Assembly (NCBI GenBank): GCA_017501255.1
Contig: JAFVXE010000006.1
Span: 1-41,577 of the forward strand
Reading direction: 5' to 3'
Origin: Clostridia bacterium
Lineage (GTDB): Bacteria; Bacillota; Clostridia; Christensenellales; Aristaeellaceae
DNA length: 41,577 nt
Positions 8,433-17,131 of this stretch are shown here, one piece after another (position 1 is the stretch's first letter; each line of letters begins with the position of its first letter). The translations under genes and the position numbers were made by a program. The notes under the pieces were generated by a model. That model was given only the letters and a program-made list of their open reading frames with translations, searched no databases and was not told the origin of the DNA.

Positions 8433-9053
8433 ATGGAACCAATGCAGCGCTTCCGGCAGGAATGCACCGCTTTTTTTGAAAAACTGTCTCCTGAGGGCAG
8501 ATGTTCGCTGGTGTTTGGCGATGGCAAAATCAAAAATCCCGTGCTGATGCTGATCGGTGAAGCGCCAGGAGAGCAGGAAACCTTGCAGGGCAAACCCTTT
8601 GTCGGAAAAGCCGGGAAAAACCTGAGCGCTTTTCTGGAAGCGGTGGGCATCGACCGGAAGGAACTGTATGTGAGCAATGTAGTCAAGGTGCGTCCCACCA
8701 AGATCAGCCCTGCAGGCGGCATTGTCAACAGACCGCCTAACCGGGAGGAAAAATTGCTGTTTACGCCCTGGCTGATGCGGGAGATTGCCATTGTCAGGCC
8801 GGATGCACTGGTCACGCTGGGGAATGTGGCATTGCAGGCGTTTATGGAGAATACAGTTGGCAATGTGCATGGCAAATGGCAGCGGGTTGTGGTGGCTCCG
8901 CCTGAAAAGGCGGCCTTTACGCTGCCACTGTTTCCGTTGTATCATCCGGCTTCGGTCATCTATAACCGGTCGCTGGCGGAGGTCTATCAGGCGGATCTGG
9001 TGACGCTTCGGGATTCCCTGCTTGCGGATTCGACCAGCCAAAATGACAGTTGA
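8433..9053 (+). CDS. uracil-DNA glycosylase, family 4-like, without Fe-S cysteines
   Basis: A 206-residue protein of the uracil-DNA glycosylase superfamily, which removes uracil from DNA. Motif 1 is GEAPGEQE (42-49), FVGKAGKNLSAFL matches the family 4 region after it, and the C-terminal motif is YHPASVIYN (170-178). Family 4 enzymes normally bind a [4Fe-4S] cluster with four cysteines. This protein has only two cysteines in total (C11, C24), and the usual KCRP cysteine is a valine (KVRP, 85-88). It is probably a cluster-free branch of the family; activity on uracil is inferred only. ATG at 8433 has GGAGG seven bases upstream. Confidence 0.8.
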   Translation: MEPMQRFRQECTAFFEKLSPEGRCSLVFGDGKIKNPVLMLIGEAPGEQETLQGKPFVGKAGKNLSAFLEAVGIDRKELYVSNVVKVRPTKISPAGGIVNRPPNREEKLLFTPWLMREIAIVRPDALVTLGNVALQAFMENTVGNVHGKWQRVVVAPPEKAAFTLPLFPLYHPASVIYNRSLAEVYQADLVTLRDSLLADSTSQNDS

Positions 9054-9154
9054 GTCCTGCCGGTGTATTCTTAAGCCAAAAACCAAAGACAACGCAGTGT
9101 ATTTGTGTTAGGATACCATCGACAAAGATGCCGGACGGCATAGGAGGTTATACC

Positions 9155-9655
9155 ATGGAGTTTGTTGCTACGAATTTGCCCATCATTCTGCTGTTTTTAT
9201 TCGGAATGGGTCTGCTGATTGTTGAAGCCTTCATGCCGGGGTTCGGCTTGCCCGGAATCACCGGCTGCGTGATGGAGATCGCCACCATTGTGCTCACCTA
9301 CATTCACCACGGCGGCGTGGCGGCGCTGGGTGTAACGGTGTGCATTCTTGCCATCATGGGCATTGTGGTGTCGCTGGCACTTCGGTCTGCCAGCAAGGGG
9401 CGGCTTTCCAAATCAGCCATGATCCTCAATGAGGAAGAGGATGCCAGCGCACTGGATGTGTCCGAAGACCTGAAGGTGTTCATCGGCAAGGAAGGCATTA
9501 CCACCACGGTGCTGCGCCCCACCGGCATGGCTGAGTTTGAGGGAATGCGCCTGAATGTAGAGTCCGAAGGCGAGTTCATCCCCAAGGATACCCCGGTGGC
9601 GGTTCATCGTGTGGATGGCCGCAATGTGATTGTTCGTATGCTGCGCAACAACTGA
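9155..9655 (+). CDS. NfeD-like membrane protein (short form)
   Basis: A 166-residue NfeD-family protein of the short type without a protease domain. Two to three hydrophobic segments are seen: LPIILLFLFGMGLLIVEAF, then GITGCVMEIATIVLTYI and GVTVCILAIMGIVVSLAL. The C-terminal OB-fold domain (about 105-166) has the family's GKEGITTTVLRPTGMAEFEG and VNVES-like pattern ending in GRNVIVRM. These proteins are coupled to SPFH/flotillin proteins in membrane microdomains, and floA follows 35 nt downstream. ATG at 9155 is set by TAGGAGG eight bases upstream. Confidence 0.88.
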   Translation: MEFVATNLPIILLFLFGMGLLIVEAFMPGFGLPGITGCVMEIATIVLTYIHHGGVAALGVTVCILAIMGIVVSLALRSASKGRLSKSAMILNEEEDASALDVSEDLKVFIGKEGITTTVLRPTGMAEFEGMRLNVESEGEFIPKDTPVAVHRVDGRNVIVRMLRNN

Positions 9656-9690
9656 GGTTGCGTTGTGGATAATGAAAGGAGTCTATTATC

Positions 9691-10740
9691 ATGTTGGAAT
9701 CTTTGATGTCTCTGGCTCGCTCCTACACCCGTTACTATGATTCCAGCTCCGCTGGCTGGATCGTGGTCATTCTGGTTGTGGCGCTGATCGCCATTCTTTG
9801 CTTCCTCCGCTTTGTGCCTCTGGGCCTGTGGATCACCTCTATGGCTGCCGGTGTGCACGTCAGCATCGCCTCTCTGGTGGGTATGCGTCTGCGCCGCATC
9901 CAGCCCAAGCGTCTGGTGGAGCCCCTCATCAAGGCCCGCAAGGCCGGCCTGAACCTGTCCCTGTCCCAGCTGGAAACCCACTATCTGGCTGGCGGTAACG
10001 TGGACCGTGTGATCAACGCCCTGATCGCCGCTCAGCGTTCCTCCATCGAACTGCCTTTTGAAAAGGCTTGCGCCATTGACCTGGCTGGCCGTGATGTGCT
10101 GCAGGCTGTGCAGATGAGCGTTACCCCCAAGGTGATCGAAACCCCCGTAGTCGCCGCTGTGGCCAAGGATGGTATCGAAGTGCGTGCCAAGGCCCGTGTG
10201 ACCGTTCGCACCAACATTGAACGCCTGGTTGGCGGCGCTGGCGAAGAAACCATCATTGCCCGTGTTGGCGAAGGTATCGTTACCACGGTTGGTTCCAGCG
10301 ACAGCCACAAGGCCGTTCTGGAGAATCCCGACTCCATCAGCCGCACCGTGCTGAGCAAGGGTCTGGATGCCGGTACTGCTTATGAAATCCTCTCCATCGA
10401 CATTGCAGATGTGGACGTTGGCCGCAACGTTGGCGCTCAGCTGATGATGGATCAGGCCGAGGCCGATCGCCGCATCGCTCAGGCCCGTGCCGAAGAACGC
10501 CGTGCCATGGCTGTTGCCCATGAGCAGGAAATGAAGGCTGCTGTGCAGGAAATGCGCGCCCGTGTTGTGGAAGCCGAAGCCGAAGTGCCCAAGGCCATGG
10601 CTGCTGCCCTGCGGGACGGCAAGCTGGGCGTAATGGACTACTTCCAGATGAAGAATGTGGAAGCCGATACCAGTATGCGCGAAGGCATTGCCAAGGCTAC
10701 TGCTCCCACCGCTGCGCCTGTTGCCACCGATAAGAAGTAA
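9691..10740 (+). CDS. floA: flotillin-like protein FloA
   Basis: A 349-residue SPFH-domain scaffold of the FloA (YqfA) type, which organises functional membrane microdomains. The N-terminus carries a membrane hairpin ([26 protein letters not shown]). The SPFH region follows (about 70-230) with [41 protein letters not shown] sequence. The C-terminal third is an alanine/glutamate-rich coiled coil ([19 protein letters not shown] region) as in other flotillins. The start follows AAAGGAG at about ten bases. The gene order NfeD then FloA matches yqeZ-yqfA of Bacillus. Strong codon bias suggests high expression. Confidence 0.94.
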   Translation: MLESLMSLARSYTRYYDSSSAGWIVVILVVALIAILCFLRFVPLGLWITSMAAGVHVSIASLVGMRLRRIQPKRLVEPLIKARKAGLNLSLSQLETHYLAGGNVDRVINALIAAQRSSIELPFEKACAIDLAGRDVLQAVQMSVTPKVIETPVVAAVAKDGIEVRAKARVTVRTNIERLVGGAGEETIIARVGEGIVTTVGSSDSHKAVLENPDSISRTVLSKGLDAGTAYEILSIDIADVDVGRNVGAQLMMDQAEADRRIAQARAEERRAMAVAHEQEMKAAVQEMRARVVEAEAEVPKAMAAALRDGKLGVMDYFQMKNVEADTSMREGIAKATAPTAAPVATDKK

Positions 10741-10770
10741 GCATGGTAGTCTGGCAAAGGAGGTGAGCAG

Positions 10771-11301
10771 ATGGATGGATTGATTACACTTTTTGTGATC
10801 ATCGTGTTCGTAAGCAAGTTGTTTGGCAAGAGCAAGAAAAAAGCAACCACTGTTTCCCAGACTGCTCGCAAAACAACTGATACGTTCAGCAGCGAACTGT
10901 GGAATGAACCCCGGGCGGTGGCACAGCCTACCGTCCGGGTTCCCGGCCAGTCCTCCCTGAGTGCAGCTGAACGGGAAAAGCGCAAGGATGAACTGCGGGC
11001 CCGTTTCGATGAAAAGCGCCGGAAGGGTGAATCGCTGGAAGGAATGCATCGCCCGTTGCAGCCCAGCGAGGAACTGACCCCTGGCCGTGGGGCAGGCAGC
11101 ATCGTTTTTCACTCCGATGAAGGACAGGATGTATGCGATCCTTCTCTGGGCCATGGCAAGAGCAGTCTGAACACGGTGAGTCATTCCGTGTTTGCCCCTC
11201 ATCAGGATGGAGAACCGCTGATTTCTGCCGATGATATGGTTCGTGGTTTTGTGATGAGCGAAATTCTGACCCGTCCCGGAGCAAACCGTTGGAAGAGATG
11301 A
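10771..11301 (+). CDS. N-terminally membrane-anchored hypothetical protein
   Basis: A 176-residue protein with one short hydrophobic helix at the very start (LITLFVIIVFVSKLFG) followed by KSKKK, so the rest is probably cytoplasmic. The remainder is hydrophilic with a charged helical stretch (about 60-100, SAAEREKRKDELRARFDEK). No family was recognised. The start is set by AAAGGAGGTGA six to eight bases upstream. It is 30 nt after floA and 7 nt before the response regulator gene, so it may act with the flotillin or the regulator (inference from position only). Confidence 0.7.
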   Translation: MDGLITLFVIIVFVSKLFGKSKKKATTVSQTARKTTDTFSSELWNEPRAVAQPTVRVPGQSSLSAAEREKRKDELRARFDEKRRKGESLEGMHRPLQPSEELTPGRGAGSIVFHSDEGQDVCDPSLGHGKSSLNTVSHSVFAPHQDGEPLISADDMVRGFVMSEILTRPGANRWKR

Positions 11302-11308
11302 GGATAGT

Positions 11309-12064
11309 ATGATTGATCTGAAGGTATTGATCGCTGATGATGATGAGGGAATGCGTCTGGTCATCCGCAAGCTGGTCAGCAAGGTGGAGGGGTTTACCCT
11401 GTGCGCTGAAGCCTGCAATGGACAGGAAGCTGTGGAAATGGCGGAGCGGATTAAGCCGGATCTGGTGTTTCTGGATGTGGAAATGCCTGTGATGAACGGC
11501 ATTGACTGCGCCCGGAACATTCAGGATATGGATCCTTCCACCATCATCATTTTCGCAACCGCCCACGATGCGTATATGGGCGACGCCTTTGAGGTGTATG
11601 CCTTCGATTATCTGGTGAAGCCCTTCAAGGTGGAGCGGGTGCTTCAAACGCTGGAAAAGGCGAAACTTCGTCTCCTGCGCCGCTACGGCGAGGCAGGAGA
11701 CGGTAGCGCCAGTATTCATCAGGTGCGTACCGCCGAGGGACGCATGATGCTGCATCATCGCAATGGTGTCAGCTTTATCGACCTGAAGGATATCCTGCTG
11801 GTACAACGGGAAGAACGCTCCACGGTGCTGTATACCGTTGGCGATGAACGCTATGTGACCGGCGACAGCCTTTCGGATATGGAAGAACGCCTGCCCAAGG
11901 AAAGTTTCTTCCGTTGCCACAAGAGCTATATCATCAACCTGAACCATATCAAGGATATTACCCCCTATGGTCGCTGGACCTATGTGGTCAGGCTTGTGGG
12001 CACCAAGCACGATGCCCTCATCACCCATGATAAGTACGATGAACTGGAGCAGATGTTCCGGTAA
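11309..12064 (+). CDS. LytTR-family response regulator
   Basis: A 251-residue two-domain regulator. The receiver domain (about 4-120) has the acidic pair in VLIADDDEG, the phospho-acceptor Asp56 in LVFLDVEMP, a conserved threonine in FATAHD and the lysine in YLVKPF. The LytTR DNA-binding domain (about 150-250) has IDLKDILLVQREERSTVLYT, FFRCHKSYIINLNHI and the terminal basic/aromatic segment. LytTR regulators bind direct repeats and usually control envelope, peptide-signalling or transport genes. No histidine kinase gene is nearby, so the partner is unknown. The start has GAGGATAG upstream and lies 7 nt past the preceding stop. Confidence 0.9.
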   Translation: MIDLKVLIADDDEGMRLVIRKLVSKVEGFTLCAEACNGQEAVEMAERIKPDLVFLDVEMPVMNGIDCARNIQDMDPSTIIIFATAHDAYMGDAFEVYAFDYLVKPFKVERVLQTLEKAKLRLLRRYGEAGDGSASIHQVRTAEGRMMLHHRNGVSFIDLKDILLVQREERSTVLYTVGDERYVTGDSLSDMEERLPKESFFRCHKSYIINLNHIKDITPYGRWTYVVRLVGTKHDALITHDKYDELEQMFR

Positions 12065-12127
12065 AACCCAGAGCAGGCGCAGCAATGGAATGGCTGTGCC
12101 TGCTTGCTGTATTGCAAAGGAGTGTTT

Positions 12128-12709
12128 ATGGAATATCAGATCATCCCCTTGCCCAGGGAAGAATGGAAGGGCACGCCCATTCCTATGAAATACACCACGG
12201 AATGCTATTATGATCTGGAAATGGTCACTGATGAAAATGGCTTTCGGGTGCAGATGATCAAAAAGCCCTTTGATAAGCCGGTGACCCATTCGCCGGAGGA
12301 ATATGATTTTCCCGATGCATTGTATCAGGATCATTGGGAGAAGGCGGAAGCCTATGGCATTGTCGCTGAAAAGGATGGCAAGAAGGAACTGCTGGCTTGC
12401 ATCGAAATCTGCCCGGAGGAATGGAGCAACCGGCTGATGGTAACGGAAATGTGGGTGGCGGATCATCTTCACCGGCAGGGCCTTGGAACCCGCCTGATGA
12501 ACGTTGCCAAGGAGAAGGCAATACAGCAGGGCCGCAGGGCCATTATTCTGGAAACCCAGTCCTGCAATGTGGGCGCTATTGCCTTTTACCGCAGCCAGGG
12601 CTTTGAACTGATTGGCTACGATGCCTGCTGCTATACCAACATTGATGTGGAGCGGCACGAGATCCGTTTCGATTTTGGCTACTTCCTCCATCGGCAGGAT
12701 GGCAGATAA
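12128..12709 (+). CDS. GNAT family N-acetyltransferase
   Basis: A 193-residue acetyl-CoA-dependent acetyltransferase. The acetyl-CoA-binding motif A is clear in VTEMWVADHLHRQGLGTRLMNVAKEKA (about 105-130; the RQGLGT loop binds pyrophosphate), followed by the motif B-type AIILETQSCNVGAIAFYRSQGFELIGYD. The first 85 residues are less typical. The substrate cannot be read from the sequence. ATG at 12128 follows AAAGGAG by five bases. It is the last gene before a strong terminator. Confidence 0.85.
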   Translation: MEYQIIPLPREEWKGTPIPMKYTTECYYDLEMVTDENGFRVQMIKKPFDKPVTHSPEEYDFPDALYQDHWEKAEAYGIVAEKDGKKELLACIEICPEEWSNRLMVTEMWVADHLHRQGLGTRLMNVAKEKAIQQGRRAIILETQSCNVGAIAFYRSQGFELIGYDACCYTNIDVERHEIRFDFGYFLHRQDGR

Positions 12710-12731
12710 GGGCAAAACCAAAACAATCAAG

Positions 12732-12770
12732 AAACCAGCTTGCGAACGTCAATCGCAGGCTGGTTTTGCT
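12732..12770 (+). terminator. rho-independent terminator after the GNAT gene
   Basis: A 14-bp stem with one G-T pair (12732-12745 with 12753-12766) and a 7-nt loop runs into TTTTGCTTG. It ends the long plus-strand block that starts near 3.2 kb. Confidence 0.8.
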
Positions 12771-12814
12771 TGTGTTGAGCACGGATAACAGCGGAATGAA
12801 CCAGACGGCATTGG

Positions 12815-12843
12815 TTGCGTAATCGGAAAAAATACTGTATACT
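12815..12843 (+). promoter_or_regulatory. sigma-A-type promoter of darA-holB-ricT
   Basis: TTGCGT (12815-12820) and TATACT (12838-12843) are 17 nt apart, about 45 nt before darA and directly after the preceding terminator. Confidence 0.8.
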
Positions 12844-12886
12844 GTATTTGGAGTCCTATCGCTATTTCAGGGGAGGTATCCCGAAG

Positions 12887-13216
12887 ATGAAACTGATTAT
12901 CGCCATTGTTCAGGATGAAGATGCAAACCGTTTGGTCAACCAGCTGATGAATGAAGGTCTTGGCGTAACCAAACTGGCTACCACTGGTGGCTTCCTGCGG
13001 GCTGGCAACACCACGCTGCTCATCGGCGTTGAGGAAGACCGCTTCCAGCACGCCATGGATATTATTGAGCAGGTGTGCAAAAGCCGCAAGCAGATTGCTC
13101 CTGCCCCTTCCTCCATGGTGGGTATGCCCAGTTCCTACACCTCCTATCCCATCGAAGTGGTTGTGGGCGGCGCAACGGTGTTTGTGCTGACGGTTGATCA
13201 GTTTGTGAAGCTGTAA
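12887..13216 (+). CDS. darA: cyclic-di-AMP receptor DarA (PII-like, YaaQ)
   Basis: A 109-residue PII-like protein. DarA/PstA trimers bind the second messenger cyclic di-AMP, and their downstream target is still debated. The sequence is full-length and typical: MKLIIAIVQDEDANRLVNQL, then the loop GVTKLATTGGFLRAGNTTLLIGVEEDR (ligand-binding T/B-loop part), and a C-terminal EVVVGGATVFVLTVDQFVKL. ATG at 12887 begins the conserved N-terminus, with GGGGAGG about ten bases upstream. It starts a block with holB and ricT, the same neighbours as in Bacillus. Confidence 0.93.
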   Translation: MKLIIAIVQDEDANRLVNQLMNEGLGVTKLATTGGFLRAGNTTLLIGVEEDRFQHAMDIIEQVCKSRKQIAPAPSSMVGMPSSYTSYPIEVVVGGATVFVLTVDQFVKL

Positions 13217-13234
13217 AGCCGGAGAGGAACAATC

Positions 13235-14248
13235 ATGAACAAGAGTGGTACGGTTTTGCCGGCTGTGATGGCGTATGACCGCATCAACGCCGGGTTGAGA
13301 ATCGTGCTGGAACAATTCCGCCGTGGCGGGGCGAATCATGCGTATTTGCTCACGGGCGCAATGGGGCTTGGCAAGCGTACGTTTGCCAAGGTACTGGCCT
13401 GCGCCCTGTTTTGTATGTCGGAAGACAAGCCCTGCGGTGTGTGTGAAGCCTGCCGCCGGGTAATGGCCTGCAACGAGCCCGATGTGCTGGAAGTGTATCC
13501 GGAAGGCGGTAAGCAGATTCCTGTGAACACGGTTCGCGAGGTGATCGGCACGGTTTCACAGCACGCTTTCGGCTCCGGCTACCGCGTGGTGATCATTGAG
13601 CCGGTGGAGAAAATGAATGCGGCTGGTCAGAATGCACTGCTGAAATCGCTGGAGGAGCCGCTGTCCAATGTGGTCTTTCTTTTGCTGACGCATGAATTCA
13701 GCGCCACACTGGGCACCATCGCCTCCCGGTGCGTCCGGGTGAAAATGACGCCATGGCCGGACGAACTGATGAAGCAGGCATTGATGGACGAAGGGTATGC
13801 CGAGGCAGACATCCGCCGGATTCTGCCCCTGAGCGGCGGCAATATGGGCACCGCCCTTTCTTTGATCAGCGGCGGCGATGACGATGAAGAAACAAAGAGC
13901 TTTGTTCATGCGGCGCTTTCCCTTCATTCAGATGCCTCTGCCGTGGCGGTGAGCACCCGGCTGAAAGATGCCCGTGAAAAATCCGATCAGCTGCTGGATG
14001 CATTGGAACGTGCCATCCATCAAACCCTGTTATGGAAGACAGGAATGGTGGATGCGAATGCGCTGAATGCGTTTCCCGAGTCCTGGCAGCGCATTGGTGA
14101 AAAGATCACCCTGAAATCGCTGAATACCATGCTGGAAGCTATTTTTGAAGCAAGGCGTCTGCGCCTTGGTCAGGTCAACTGGCAGTCCACCGTGGATCAG
14201 TTAATGATCAAACTATTGGAGGAACAATCTGTATGGCAGCAGTCGTAG
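13235..14248 (+). CDS. holB: DNA polymerase III subunit delta' (HolB)
   Basis: A 337-residue AAA+ clamp-loader subunit. The P-loop region is GAMGLGKRT (41-49). Next comes a four-cysteine zinc module (CALFC...CGVCEAC), then NAAGQNALLKSLEEP, which is the Walker B/sensor area of clamp loaders, and the SRC motif in IASRCVRVKM that supplies the arginine finger. Length is normal for delta'. The start is ATG at 13235, 18 nt after darA, with GGAGAGGA upstream. Its end overlaps the ricT start by 16 nt, suggesting coupled translation. Confidence 0.92.
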   Translation: MNKSGTVLPAVMAYDRINAGLRIVLEQFRRGGANHAYLLTGAMGLGKRTFAKVLACALFCMSEDKPCGVCEACRRVMACNEPDVLEVYPEGGKQIPVNTVREVIGTVSQHAFGSGYRVVIIEPVEKMNAAGQNALLKSLEEPLSNVVFLLLTHEFSATLGTIASRCVRVKMTPWPDELMKQALMDEGYAEADIRRILPLSGGNMGTALSLISGGDDDEETKSFVHAALSLHSDASAVAVSTRLKDAREKSDQLLDALERAIHQTLLWKTGMVDANALNAFPESWQRIGEKITLKSLNTMLEAIFEARRLRLGQVNWQSTVDQLMIKLLEEQSVWQQS

Positions 14249-15255
14249 GCGTTCGCTTTAAGAACGCTGGCAAACTTTATTATTTTGACCCGGGCAAGCA
14301 CTGGCCCATGGCTGGCAGTTTTGTCATTGTGGAGACGGCCCGTGGTTTGGAATATGGTCAGGTGATCACAGGTGTTCGGGAAGTGGACGATTCTTTGATC
14401 GCCTCTCCTTTGAAGCCGGTTGTGCGTGTGGCTACCGAGGAAGATGCCCAGCACGCTATTGAAAATGAGAAATTCGAGAAGGAAGCCTATGCTGTCTGTC
14501 AGCGCAAGATCGACGAGCATCAGCTGGAAATGAAGCTGGTGGGCGTAGAACAGACCTTTGACAACACAAAGATTCTGTTCTATTTTACCGCCAATGGCCG
14601 TGTGGACTTCCGTGCCCTGGTGAAGGATCTGGCGGCTGTATTCCATACCCGCATTGAGCTGCGGCAGATCGGTGTACGTGATGAGGCCAAGATGCTGGGC
14701 GGCTTGGGTCCCTGCGGACGTCCCCTGTGCTGCGGCACTTTCCTGGGCGATTTCCAGCCGGTGAGCATAAAGATGGCCAAAGAGCAGAACCTGTCTCTGA
14801 ATCCCACCAAGATTTCCGGCGTTTGCGGCCGTCTGATGTGCTGCCTCAAGTATGAGCAGGATCATTACGAAGCCACCCGCAAGCGTATGCCCAAGATCGG
14901 TAAAGAAGTGGAAACGCCAGAGGGCTTTGGTACAGTGATGGACCTGAACATCCTCAAGGAAACCGTCACCGTTCGTATTTTCAAGGGAGATTCTTCCGAG
15001 ATGAAGACATTCCCGGTGGATGATCTCAAGTGGATTCGTCCCACCCCGCCTCAGGAAAAGAAGGCGGAAGGGGAAGGGAAACCAACCCGCCGCCGTTCCG
15101 AGCGTCCTGCATTGTCCAGCACGCCCATGGAACAGGCTGAAGCGGTTGCCGAAGCCAGCGACGAGATCGAGGAAGCAATGGAGCCTGTGCATCAGGATAA
15201 TGACTGGCGCCGTGCAGTGGAAGAAGCGCTGAATGCGGCTCAGAAAAAGATGTAA
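14233..15255 (+). CDS. ricT: RicT/YaaT (PSP1 domain) regulatory protein
   Basis: A 340-residue PSP1-domain protein. In Bacillus, RicT joins RicA and RicF in a complex that carries iron-sulfur clusters and influences RNase Y-dependent RNA processing. The PSP1 domain spans about 1-200 (VGVRFKNAGKLYYFDPG, YGQVI, RVDFRALVKDLA). Cluster cysteines are in LGPCGRPLCC and VCGRLMCC. The C-terminal 70 residues are charged, low-complexity and variable. ATG at 14233 lies inside the end of holB with GGAGG about 9 bases upstream. A ricA or ricF partner was not seen in the window. Confidence 0.92.
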   Translation: MAAVVGVRFKNAGKLYYFDPGKHWPMAGSFVIVETARGLEYGQVITGVREVDDSLIASPLKPVVRVATEEDAQHAIENEKFEKEAYAVCQRKIDEHQLEMKLVGVEQTFDNTKILFYFTANGRVDFRALVKDLAAVFHTRIELRQIGVRDEAKMLGGLGPCGRPLCCGTFLGDFQPVSIKMAKEQNLSLNPTKISGVCGRLMCCLKYEQDHYEATRKRMPKIGKEVETPEGFGTVMDLNILKETVTVRIFKGDSSEMKTFPVDDLKWIRPTPPQEKKAEGEGKPTRRRSERPALSSTPMEQAEAVAEASDEIEEAMEPVHQDNDWRRAVEEALNAAQKKM

Positions 15256-15273
15256 CAGGACATCCGGCTTCAC

Positions 15274-15302
15274 TTGCACCGACGCTGTTCTCGTGCTACA
15301 AT
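15274..15302 (+). promoter_or_regulatory. sigma-A-type promoter before purC
   Basis: TTGCAC (15274-15279) and TACAAT (15297-15302) are 17 nt apart, 46 nt before purC. No terminator separates it from ricT, so purC may be read both from here and by readthrough. Confidence 0.75.
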
Positions 15303-15347
15303 AATTCGGCTTTGCAGCCATCTACCATACGTATGCGGGGGAAGTAC

Positions 15348-16079
15348 ATGGAAGACATCACCAACCTGATTACCCAGGGCAAGGGCAAACGCCTCTATGC
15401 CACGGAGAACCCGAAGGAAGCCGTTGTTTATTATCGGGATGAAACCTTTGCCTATCATGGCCTCAAGCGGGGCAGGATCATTGGCAAGGGCGAGATCAAC
15501 AACCTGATCTGCGAGCATATGTTCACTCTTTTGACGGAAAACGGCGTGCCCAATCATTTTATCCGCCGGATCGACAACCGTTGTTCGCTGGTCAAACGGG
15601 TGGAGATCATCCCGGTAACGGTGAAGGTGCGCAACATTGTTGCAGGCAGCCTTGCCAAGCGCATTGGCCAGCCGGATGGCACCCATCTGCGCAATACGGT
15701 TATCGAGTACAATCTGAAGGATTCCGAGCAGGATGATCCTTTGGTGAATCTGACCCACATCACCGCCCTTGGACTGGCAACTCCTGCGGAAATCCAGCGC
15801 ATGGAGGAACTCAGCCTGAAGGTAAACCAGCTGGTGGGCGAATGTATGCGGGATATCAACATCGAACTGATCGACTTCAAGCTGGAGTTTGGCCGCTTTG
15901 AAGGCGAGGTTCTTCTGGCGGATGAAGTTTCTCCGGATACCTGCCGGTTCTGGGATGCCAAAACCCATGAGCCGCTGGACATCGACCGTTTCCGCAGGGA
16001 TCTGGGCGATGTGGAGGAAGGCTATCGGGAAATTCTGCACCGGCTGACCGGTAATGTTTTGAAAACCAATGATGAATAA
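15348..16079 (+). CDS. purC: phosphoribosylaminoimidazole-succinocarboxamide synthase (SAICAR synthetase)
   Basis: A 243-residue PurC. It joins CAIR and aspartate using ATP in de novo purine synthesis. Diagnostic segments are GKGKRLYAT (nucleotide loop), RCSLVKRVEIIPVTVKVRNIVAGSLAKRIG (split around conserved VEIIPVEVVVRN-like sequence), the substrate region ELIDFKLEFGR and LADEVSPDTCRFWD. Length fits the bacterial enzyme (about 235-245). ATG at 15348 follows GGGGGAAG; the family starts there, while upstream in-frame ATGs lack support. No other purine gene is in the window, so it is separated from the usual pur operon. Confidence 0.95.
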   Translation: MEDITNLITQGKGKRLYATENPKEAVVYYRDETFAYHGLKRGRIIGKGEINNLICEHMFTLLTENGVPNHFIRRIDNRCSLVKRVEIIPVTVKVRNIVAGSLAKRIGQPDGTHLRNTVIEYNLKDSEQDDPLVNLTHITALGLATPAEIQRMEELSLKVNQLVGECMRDINIELIDFKLEFGRFEGEVLLADEVSPDTCRFWDAKTHEPLDIDRFRRDLGDVEEGYREILHRLTGNVLKTNDE

Positions 16080-16105
16080 TCCATGAAAATGGGAGGGAGC
16101 AATCA

Positions 16106-17131
16106 ATGTTCAGCGGCAAGACTCTGATGATCACTGGCGGTACCGGTTCCTTCGGCGGCGCTGTACTGCGTCGTTTTCTGGAGACGGATATCAAGGAAAT
16201 CCGCATTTTCAGCCGTGATGAAAAGAAGCAGGATGATATGCGGCATTTCTACCGCAATGAGAAGATCAAGTACTACATCGGCGATGTGCGCGATATCAAC
16301 AGCGTCCGCAATGCCATGCATGGCGTTGATTATCTCTTCCATGCGGCTGCACTCAAGCAGGTTCCCTCCTGCGAGTTTTTCCCCATCGAGGCTGTCAAGA
16401 CCAACGTACTGGGCACGGATAATGTGCTGACCGCCTGCATTGAAGCGGGTGTCAAGAAGGTTATCTGCCTGTCCACCGATAAGGCGGCCTATCCCATCAA
16501 CGCCATGGGCACTTCCAAGGCCATGATGGAGAAGGTGTTTGTTGCCAAGTCCCGCACGGTTTCTCCGGAAAAGACCCTGATCTGCGGTACCCGCTACGGT
16601 AACGTGATGTGTTCCCGTGGCTCCGTCATTCCGCTGTTTATTGATCAGATCAAGGCAGGTCAGCCCCTGACCATTACCGCTCCGGAAATGACCCGGTTTA
16701 TCATGAGCCTGGAAGAAGCGGTGGATCTGGTGCTGTTCGCCTTTGAACACGCCCATACCGGCGACATTCTGGTGAAGAAGGCGCCTGCCTGCACCATTGG
16801 TGTGCTGGCCCAGGCAGTGAAGGAACTGTTTGGCGCAGAGGACGTCCCCACCCGAATCATCGGCATCCGTCATGGCGAAAAGATGTACGAAACCCTGCTG
16901 ACCAACGAAGAATGCGTCAACGCCATCGACATGGGCGATTTCTTCCGGGTGCCAGCCGATACCCGCGATTTGAATTATGATAAGTACATGATCAAGGGCG
17001 ATGTGGAGCGCAATCCCCTGACGGAGTTCAATTCTTCCAACACCAAGCTGCTCACCGTGGAGGAAGTGAAGGAGACGCTTCTCAAACTGGATTACATTCA
17101 GCAGGAGCTGGCGCAGTGGAACAAGAAATGA
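16106..17131 (+). CDS. UDP-GlcNAc dehydratase/epimerase, CapE/WbjB-like (extended SDR)
   Basis: A 341-residue extended SDR of the polysaccharide-biosynthesis group (FlaA1/PseB/CapE). The NAD(P)-binding GGTGSFGG is at 11-18. The catalytic Thr-Asp-Lys are at 124-126 (STDKAAYP). Where PseB/FlaA1 enzymes have the tyrosine of YxxxK, this protein has Met134 with Lys138 (MGTSK), a feature of the CapE/WbjB branch. Those enzymes convert UDP-GlcNAc in the first step to UDP-L-FucNAc for capsule or O-antigen. The later-step genes (CapF and CapG types) are absent here. GGGAGG lies upstream of ATG 16106. The neighbours are purC and a GNAT gene overlapping its end. Confidence 0.88.
   Translation: MFSGKTLMITGGTGSFGGAVLRRFLETDIKEIRIFSRDEKKQDDMRHFYRNEKIKYYIGDVRDINSVRNAMHGVDYLFHAAALKQVPSCEFFPIEAVKTNVLGTDNVLTACIEAGVKKVICLSTDKAAYPINAMGTSKAMMEKVFVAKSRTVSPEKTLICGTRYGNVMCSRGSVIPLFIDQIKAGQPLTITAPEMTRFIMSLEEAVDLVLFAFEHAHTGDILVKKAPACTIGVLAQAVKELFGAEDVPTRIIGIRHGEKMYETLLTNEECVNAIDMGDFFRVPADTRDLNYDKYMIKGDVERNPLTEFNSSNTKLLTVEEVKETLLKLDYIQQELAQWNKK

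Noticed and set aside
9604..12730. Long antisense frames over floA and the response regulator region
   Set aside because: They result from codon bias of well-supported plus-strand genes; they are His/Gly/Gln-rich without domain signatures.
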